Assembly: GCA_024742575.1 (NCBI GenBank)
Contig: JANSYF010000023.1
Coordinates: 1-45,789, forward strand
DNA: 45,789 bases
Source: Paracoccaceae bacterium
Lineage (GTDB): Bacteria > Pseudomonadota > Alphaproteobacteria > Rhodobacterales > Rhodobacteraceae
Direction: 5' to 3'
Below are positions 41,713 to 45,789 of the stretch, piece by piece. Position 1 is the stretch's first letter. Each line of letters starts with the position of its first letter. Below the pieces are notes generated by a model that was given only the letters and a program-made list of their open reading frames with translations, had not been told where the DNA came from and did no database searches. The position numbers and the translations under genes are program-made.

Positions 41713-44112
41713 TTACTCCGCCGCGATCTGTGTCGCAGCCTTGTCGCCCCGCAGCGACACCCAATTGCCACCGCCAGTATACCGCGAGCCCAACCGGCCC
41801 TCGTCGTCCATCGCGAAAAGCTTGAGCCAGCCGTTGTCGAACAGCGCTGCAACACCAGCGTGGCGGTTGAGGATGTCGGTGATCGCTTCGCGCGGGGCCT
41901 CTATCGCCACCGACAGCCGCAACGGGTCGTGCATGAACCGCTCGCCATCATGAACCGACTGCCACGGCAAGCCACCGCGCAGCACACCGCCATTGCCTTC
42001 GACCACACCGATGCCACCAGTCACATTGTGCAGCAGCTTATTCCCTGCACCAAACGCATCAGGTGCCACGGACGACCCGTAATATTGCAGGCTGATCCAG
42101 CTTGCCACAACGACGGGCGCAGTCAGGATCAACTCCAGAACCTGGAAGTTCTTGTCCTGCCGCCAGTCATAGCTGTGCAGGAACGAGCGTCCCTCTAGGC
42201 TCCGCCCTATGGTCCGCGAACGGGGGGCTGCGATGAAGGCCGAACAGCCTGCAAGCCCCCATTCGGGCCGGGTTTCCGACCAGTTCTTCGCCCGTTCCAT
42301 CACCGCCGCCTGATCCTTTGCCCGCGGCAACCGCGCCGACCGCTCCGTGCGGGTGATCTGGGCGGCCATCGACAGCGCCTGCTTGAGGGACGCAATCGTT
42401 GCCGCCTGAGTGTGTCCAGCAGGAAGATCGTCCTCGTACAGCCGGACCTCATCGGTCACTGTGTCGTGCAGACCAGCAAGGAACACCGTCTCCGCAGGCA
42501 CCTCAATCCCCTTTTCCACCAGCCCGGTCCGCACGTCTGCATCGTTCAGCAGAAACGCCACCAGCCGCGCGTTCACGTCGCCCGCATGGCCACCACAGGC
42601 ACCACATTGCAGCGCACTCGCATGGGGGTTGTTCACCACACCCGCCCCGTGACCCGCCAGCAGCACCACCTTGGCAAAGCCAGATTTCATCGACATTGCC
42701 GACAGAATGGTCGCCGCCATGCCAATCCGATCCTCAAGCGTGATGCTGTCAGACAAGGCAGGCGCCGGACCGACGCCAAGGCTCGGATGCTTCTGCGCGA
42801 GCGAATCCCGAACCAGTTTGCCAAGGTACAAAGGCCCTGTCGCCTCGACGAAGGCAAAGCTAGACACCGCCGCAAGCCGGAATCGGCCCCAGGCCCGCGT
42901 CACCCGCTTCGCCACACGGATCAGCATGTCGCTATCCTGCGGATCGGTCGCGGCAGAGGCCGCACCGGGATTGATCAACACCGGACCACGTGTTTCCATC
43001 ACGTCCGACGCAAAGTCCCGGTGCGCCGCCGCGATACCAAAGAAACCCGCAAAGCCGATGGTTTCGATGTTGTCGCCAGCAGCTTCAAGCGCTCTGCGGA
43101 ACACTTCGGACCGCACGTCGATGCAGAACGCCGCCTGTACGTTGGGCACGTTCGCCTTGATGGAGTTCGGCTGCGCGAGGGTTTCATCCAAAGCCCGTGC
43201 CGCCGCATGATCCGCCGCCGCCTGCAAAGCCGCGTCAATCAGATCATCCTCGGAAGGCTTGATCGGCTGTGCATGTGCTTCAAGAACCGCTTTCCACCGC
43301 TCGCCGATCTTGTCCTTGTACCGCGCCAGAAGCGCCGCCTCGAAAACCAGTTTCGCGGTCAAAAGGTCAGTGATGTCATTGTTGCCGTCGCCTTTCAGGT
43401 TCGCGCGGAACGCCTCGCCGGAGGCAAGCTGCGCCCAGCCACCCAAGCGCATCAGAAGCGTATGGAAATAGCTTTCGCAGGCATCGGCCGTGATCCCCAT
43501 ATCCTCGGCACATTTCGTCAATGCCCCTCGAGCTGACATCGACATCGACGCCACGCGCGATGCAAATCCGGTGAGGCCAAAAATCTCGGGGGTGAGGTCG
43601 CGCTGCGCAAACGACCGCCACGACAACCACGCCCGTGTCTTGGGCGCAGGCCACAGCGCCTGTCCGGTGTCATAATGCCCGCCCGCCCAGTGACCAATCC
43701 GTTCGGCCACGAAGTCGGGCCAGTTGATGTCCGACACCTCTTCGGCCAAATCGGCCAGTGTCGGCAGGGTTTCGGGCGCAGCCACGGTCTTGTCCATCGC
43801 CGCAATCAGGTCGTCGATCGACGCGCTCAGTTCAGGCACCTCGGCCAGACCGGCTTCAAGGTCGGCAACGCTCAGCTCATGTGCTGCGAACTTGGCCTTG
43901 AAATGTGCCCGCTCGGCCACTGTCCGCACACCGGCCACCCGCGCCAGACGCGCCGCGGCCACCTGCAAAGGCTCGCCCGCCTGCCCAACGTAAGGGTTCA
44001 CAGCCACCGTCGCCTCAAGCGACCAGAGCGGTGGGATGTGCGCAGCGGCGTTCTTGGCGCCCGCCATGATCTCAAGCGCTGGACCCGAGAACCGTTCAAC
44101 CATTGTCAGCAT
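41713..44112 (-). CDS. dabA: DabA inorganic carbon accumulation subunit (DUF2309/UPF0753)
   Basis: A 799-residue cytoplasmic, membrane-associated protein distantly related to beta-carbonic anhydrases. Putative zinc ligands are C330 and D332 in AFCIDVRSE, H488 in LLAGHGAGVVNNPHAS and C503 in ALQCGACGGHAG, matching the C-D-H-C set known for Halothiobacillus DabA. The N-terminal PPLWSLEATVAVNPYVG is typical of the family. With DabB it forms an energy-coupled system that traps CO2 as bicarbonate. Start: the ATG at 44112 follows AGGAG by eight bases; the ATG at 44136, overlapping the dabB stop, has no clear site. Confidence 0.93.
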   Translation of the reverse strand: MLTMVERFSGPALEIMAGAKNAAAHIPPLWSLEATVAVNPYVGQAGEPLQVAAARLARVAGVRTVAERAHFKAKFAAHELSVADLEAGLAEVPELSASIDDLIAAMDKTVAAPETLPTLADLAEEVSDINWPDFVAERIGHWAGGHYDTGQALWPAPKTRAWLSWRSFAQRDLTPEIFGLTGFASRVASMSMSARGALTKCAEDMGITADACESYFHTLLMRLGGWAQLASGEAFRANLKGDGNNDITDLLTAKLVFEAALLARYKDKIGERWKAVLEAHAQPIKPSEDDLIDAALQAAADHAAARALDETLAQPNSIKANVPNVQAAFCIDVRSEVFRRALEAAGDNIETIGFAGFFGIAAAHRDFASDVMETRGPVLINPGAASAATDPQDSDMLIRVAKRVTRAWGRFRLAAVSSFAFVEATGPLYLGKLVRDSLAQKHPSLGVGPAPALSDSITLEDRIGMAATILSAMSMKSGFAKVVLLAGHGAGVVNNPHASALQCGACGGHAGDVNARLVAFLLNDADVRTGLVEKGIEVPAETVFLAGLHDTVTDEVRLYEDDLPAGHTQAATIASLKQALSMAAQITRTERSARLPRAKDQAAVMERAKNWSETRPEWGLAGCSAFIAAPRSRTIGRSLEGRSFLHSYDWRQDKNFQVLELILTAPVVVASWISLQYYGSSVAPDAFGAGNKLLHNVTGGIGVVEGNGGVLRGGLPWQSVHDGERFMHDPLRLSVAIEAPREAITDILNRHAGVAALFDNGWLKLFAMDDEGRLGSRYTGGGNWVSLRGDKAATQIAAE

Positions 44113-44135
44113 GTCTTGATCTCCTGTCCTGTCCA

Positions 44136-45689
44136 TTACCGTGACCGCGCGGCCCAGCCGCCTGTCAGCCGGTCAAACACCGCGTTGAGGTAAAATCCGT
44201 TCGAAAGATGCACCCGAAGCCCCTGTGCCGCAGGATGGCTGGCCCAGTTCGGGAAGGTCGCCTGCGCAAGCGCCACTGTGCCAAAACTCAGGATGGTCAG
44301 CACCATCAGCGCCCATTGCAGCGGGCCGGGGGCCGGCGTTGTGGGCAGCGCACCCGTGGTCAGCCAGATCGCGATGGATTGCAGCGCGAAATAGCTGAGC
44401 GTGGTCGCCACCGAATAGACCGCCATGCGCCGGGTCAGCAGTTCGGGCGCGTGATCCGCAAGGCCTTGCGCCAGCAGGTAGGCCACACCCATCACCAGCA
44501 CCGCACCAAGGGCAATGGCTTGTGCCGACTTGCCGTCGATACCCAGAAGCAGGCCCAGCGTGCCGTAGATCGCCAGCGCGATGGCAAACGCCTTGAGCAC
44601 CGCCTTGCCATTCGGGATCGCCACCGGACCGGGCCGCCGGATCGATGCCACCTGTGCCACGGCACCACCAGAGGCAAGGAAGGCATGCGCCTTGTAAAGC
44701 GAGTGCGCCACGATGTGCAGCAGCGCCAGCGGAAACAGCGCCAGACCACACTGAAGAATCATAAAGCCCATCTGCGCAACAGTGGACCATGCAAGCGAGG
44801 TTTTGACCGAAGGCTGGGTCAGCATGACCAACCCACCAAACAGGGCAGAGAACCCACCAAGGATCACCAGGACCGACAGCACACCGGGGGCCAGCAGCAT
44901 CACATCCGCAAACCGGATCAAGAGGAAGCCGCCCGCGTTCACCACACCCGCGTGCAGCAGCGCCGACACTGGCGTTGGCGCTTCCATCACTTCGGTCAGC
45001 CAGCCATGGGTCGGCACCTGTGCCGATTTGAACAGCGCCGAAATCGCCAGCAGACCAGCCGCAAGGATCGCGGCACCGCCGCCCTCACCCGCCCTCGCAG
45101 CCTCGATGATGGTGTGAATGTCCGCCGTGCCATAGGCTGCCGTAAGCGCAAACGCGCCAAGGATCAAGCCTCCATCCGACGCCATCGAACAGAGCGCCTT
45201 TTTCCGCGCCGCCCGCTGTGCCGCCGCCCTTTCGGGATAGGTCAGGAGCAACCGGTTCACACAAAGACCCACCGCGCCCCAACCGAGGATCAACTGGATC
45301 AGGTTGCCCGCCGTCACCAGAAGCAGAACCGACGCAAGACCCAAGCTCAACCAGCCGAGAAACCGCGTCTGGTTTTTTTCACCATCCGTGTAGGTCACCG
45401 CAAACCGCATCACGACCCAACCGATGAAACTCACCAGCATCAGCATGGTCACGCTCACCGCGTCGATCCGGGCGGCAAAGCGCATCTCAGCCGCGCCGAT
45501 CAGCAGGCTTGTGGCCGATCCATTGGCAATCAGCAGAGCCAACGTGCCCAGTGACACGACCATCGCAGCCAGTCCGGCATATTCGCCCAAACGCAGCAGG
45601 GCCGACCCGCGCGGCATGTCACTGCGCATGTAGACAAACCCGATGATGGCGAAAAAGACGGGGGCCAAAAGCGGCAAAGCGGTGATCAT
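44136..45689 (-). CDS. dabB: DabB proton-conducting membrane subunit (NuoL/MrpA-like)
   Basis: A 517-residue membrane protein of the proton-conducting antiporter family with about 13 hydrophobic segments. The ion-channel signature is ALFKSAQVPTHGWLTEVMEAPTPVSALLHAGVVNAGGFLL, and later LLHIVAHSLYKAHAFLASG. In NuoL the early channel glutamate lies in a WE motif; here the segment reads LGWGAVGLCVN, as in DabB-type proteins. It energises DabA with the proton gradient. An AGGAG site precedes the ATG. dabA follows directly. Confidence 0.93.
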   Translation of the reverse strand: MITALPLLAPVFFAIIGFVYMRSDMPRGSALLRLGEYAGLAAMVVSLGTLALLIANGSATSLLIGAAEMRFAARIDAVSVTMLMLVSFIGWVVMRFAVTYTDGEKNQTRFLGWLSLGLASVLLLVTAGNLIQLILGWGAVGLCVNRLLLTYPERAAAQRAARKKALCSMASDGGLILGAFALTAAYGTADIHTIIEAARAGEGGGAAILAAGLLAISALFKSAQVPTHGWLTEVMEAPTPVSALLHAGVVNAGGFLLIRFADVMLLAPGVLSVLVILGGFSALFGGLVMLTQPSVKTSLAWSTVAQMGFMILQCGLALFPLALLHIVAHSLYKAHAFLASGGAVAQVASIRRPGPVAIPNGKAVLKAFAIALAIYGTLGLLLGIDGKSAQAIALGAVLVMGVAYLLAQGLADHAPELLTRRMAVYSVATTLSYFALQSIAIWLTTGALPTTPAPGPLQWALMVLTILSFGTVALAQATFPNWASHPAAQGLRVHLSNGFYLNAVFDRLTGGWAARSR

Positions 45690-45789
45690 GATACGGTCTC
45701 CTGTAAGGGCGTGATCTTGCAGGGGGACCTAGCCCGCGCCTTTGGTGAATAAAAATACATTGTTCATCAATTATCGTTCACTTAAACAG
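45690..45789 (-). promoter_or_regulatory. Upstream region of dabBA with a repeated element
   Basis: This is the leader and promoter region of the dab operon, cut by the window edge. ATTGTTCA (45759-45766) and ATCGTTCA (45773-45780) are near-identical direct repeats 14 bases apart in an AT-rich stretch. They may be half-sites for a regulator encoded outside the window; dab operons often lie beside a LysR gene. No convincing -35/-10 pair was found. Confidence 0.25.

Noticed and set aside
42412..43536. 374-codon reading frame on the plus strand opposite dabA
   Set aside because: Same shadow pattern; DabA metal-site motifs support the minus strand only.
44208..45554. 448-codon reading frame on the plus strand opposite dabB
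   Set aside because: Arg/His/Gln-rich antisense frame; DabB on the minus strand has strong membrane-protein motifs.

Overview
The window reads as a chromosomal segment of a marine alphaproteobacterium of the Roseobacter group (Rhodobacteraceae). The basis is the high-GC coding sequence, the pcaQ / pcaDCHGB layout of alphaproteobacteria, the abundance of TRAP transporters, the RTX-Hint surface protein, and the DabAB-type inorganic carbon pump. This assignment comes from gene content, not from a marker gene. Coding density is high, no gap exceeds 300 bases, and I see no rRNA, tRNA, insertion sequence, prophage or CRISPR array.

Layout. (1) 1-3470: 3' part of a giant RTX calcium-binding protein ending in a Hint domain. 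(2) 3445-5624: amino-sugar catabolism pair, NagA plus a two-SIS-domain sugar-phosphate isomerase/deaminase. (3) 5739-11971: a PAS/AAA+/Fis regulator with a degenerate sigma54-activator core, divergent from a cyanate module: Tat-exported binding protein, permease, ATPase, an NTF2-like protein and cyanase. (4) 12046-20050: protocatechuate and 4-hydroxybenzoate catabolism: a FAD monooxygenase, pcaBGHCD, pcaQ with a textbook PcaQ box, pobA, and an AraC-type pobR.

(5) 20040-35876: a composite CoA-dependent aromatic side-chain region: acyl-CoA dehydrogenase, CouO-like amidohydrolase, crotonase, TRAP transporter (DctPQM), a second TRAP system (TAXI type), MarR plus sulfatase, feruloyl/coumaroyl-CoA ligase, SDR dehydrogenase, MarR and DUF3237. 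The gene set matches beta-oxidative deacetylation of p-hydroxycinnamates, which yields 4-hydroxybenzoate or vanillate for the neighbouring pob/pca genes. The embedded sulfatase and second transporter suggest that sulfated phenolics such as p-sulfooxycinnamate could be an entry substrate; that is a hypothesis.

(6) 35889-37031: iron-type alcohol dehydrogenase family protein. (7) 37101-40203: arsenate detoxification operon, ArsR-ArsC fusion, GAPDH and ArsJ, joined by 4-base overlaps. (8) 40342-41604: a class-I-like EPSP synthase. (9) 41713-45689: dabB-dabA, a proton-coupled CO2/bicarbonate accumulation complex.

Regulatory sequence is unusually legible: a PcaQ palindrome, tandem palindromes in the cyanate divergent promoter, an AAAC-N-GTTT motif shared by the MarR and hydratase/amidohydrolase promoters, stem-loops after both TRAP binding-protein genes, and long stem-loops between convergent genes. 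Start codons were often moved inward from the longest frame on ribosome-binding-site and family-length grounds. All functional statements come from motif recognition by eye; no database search was run.
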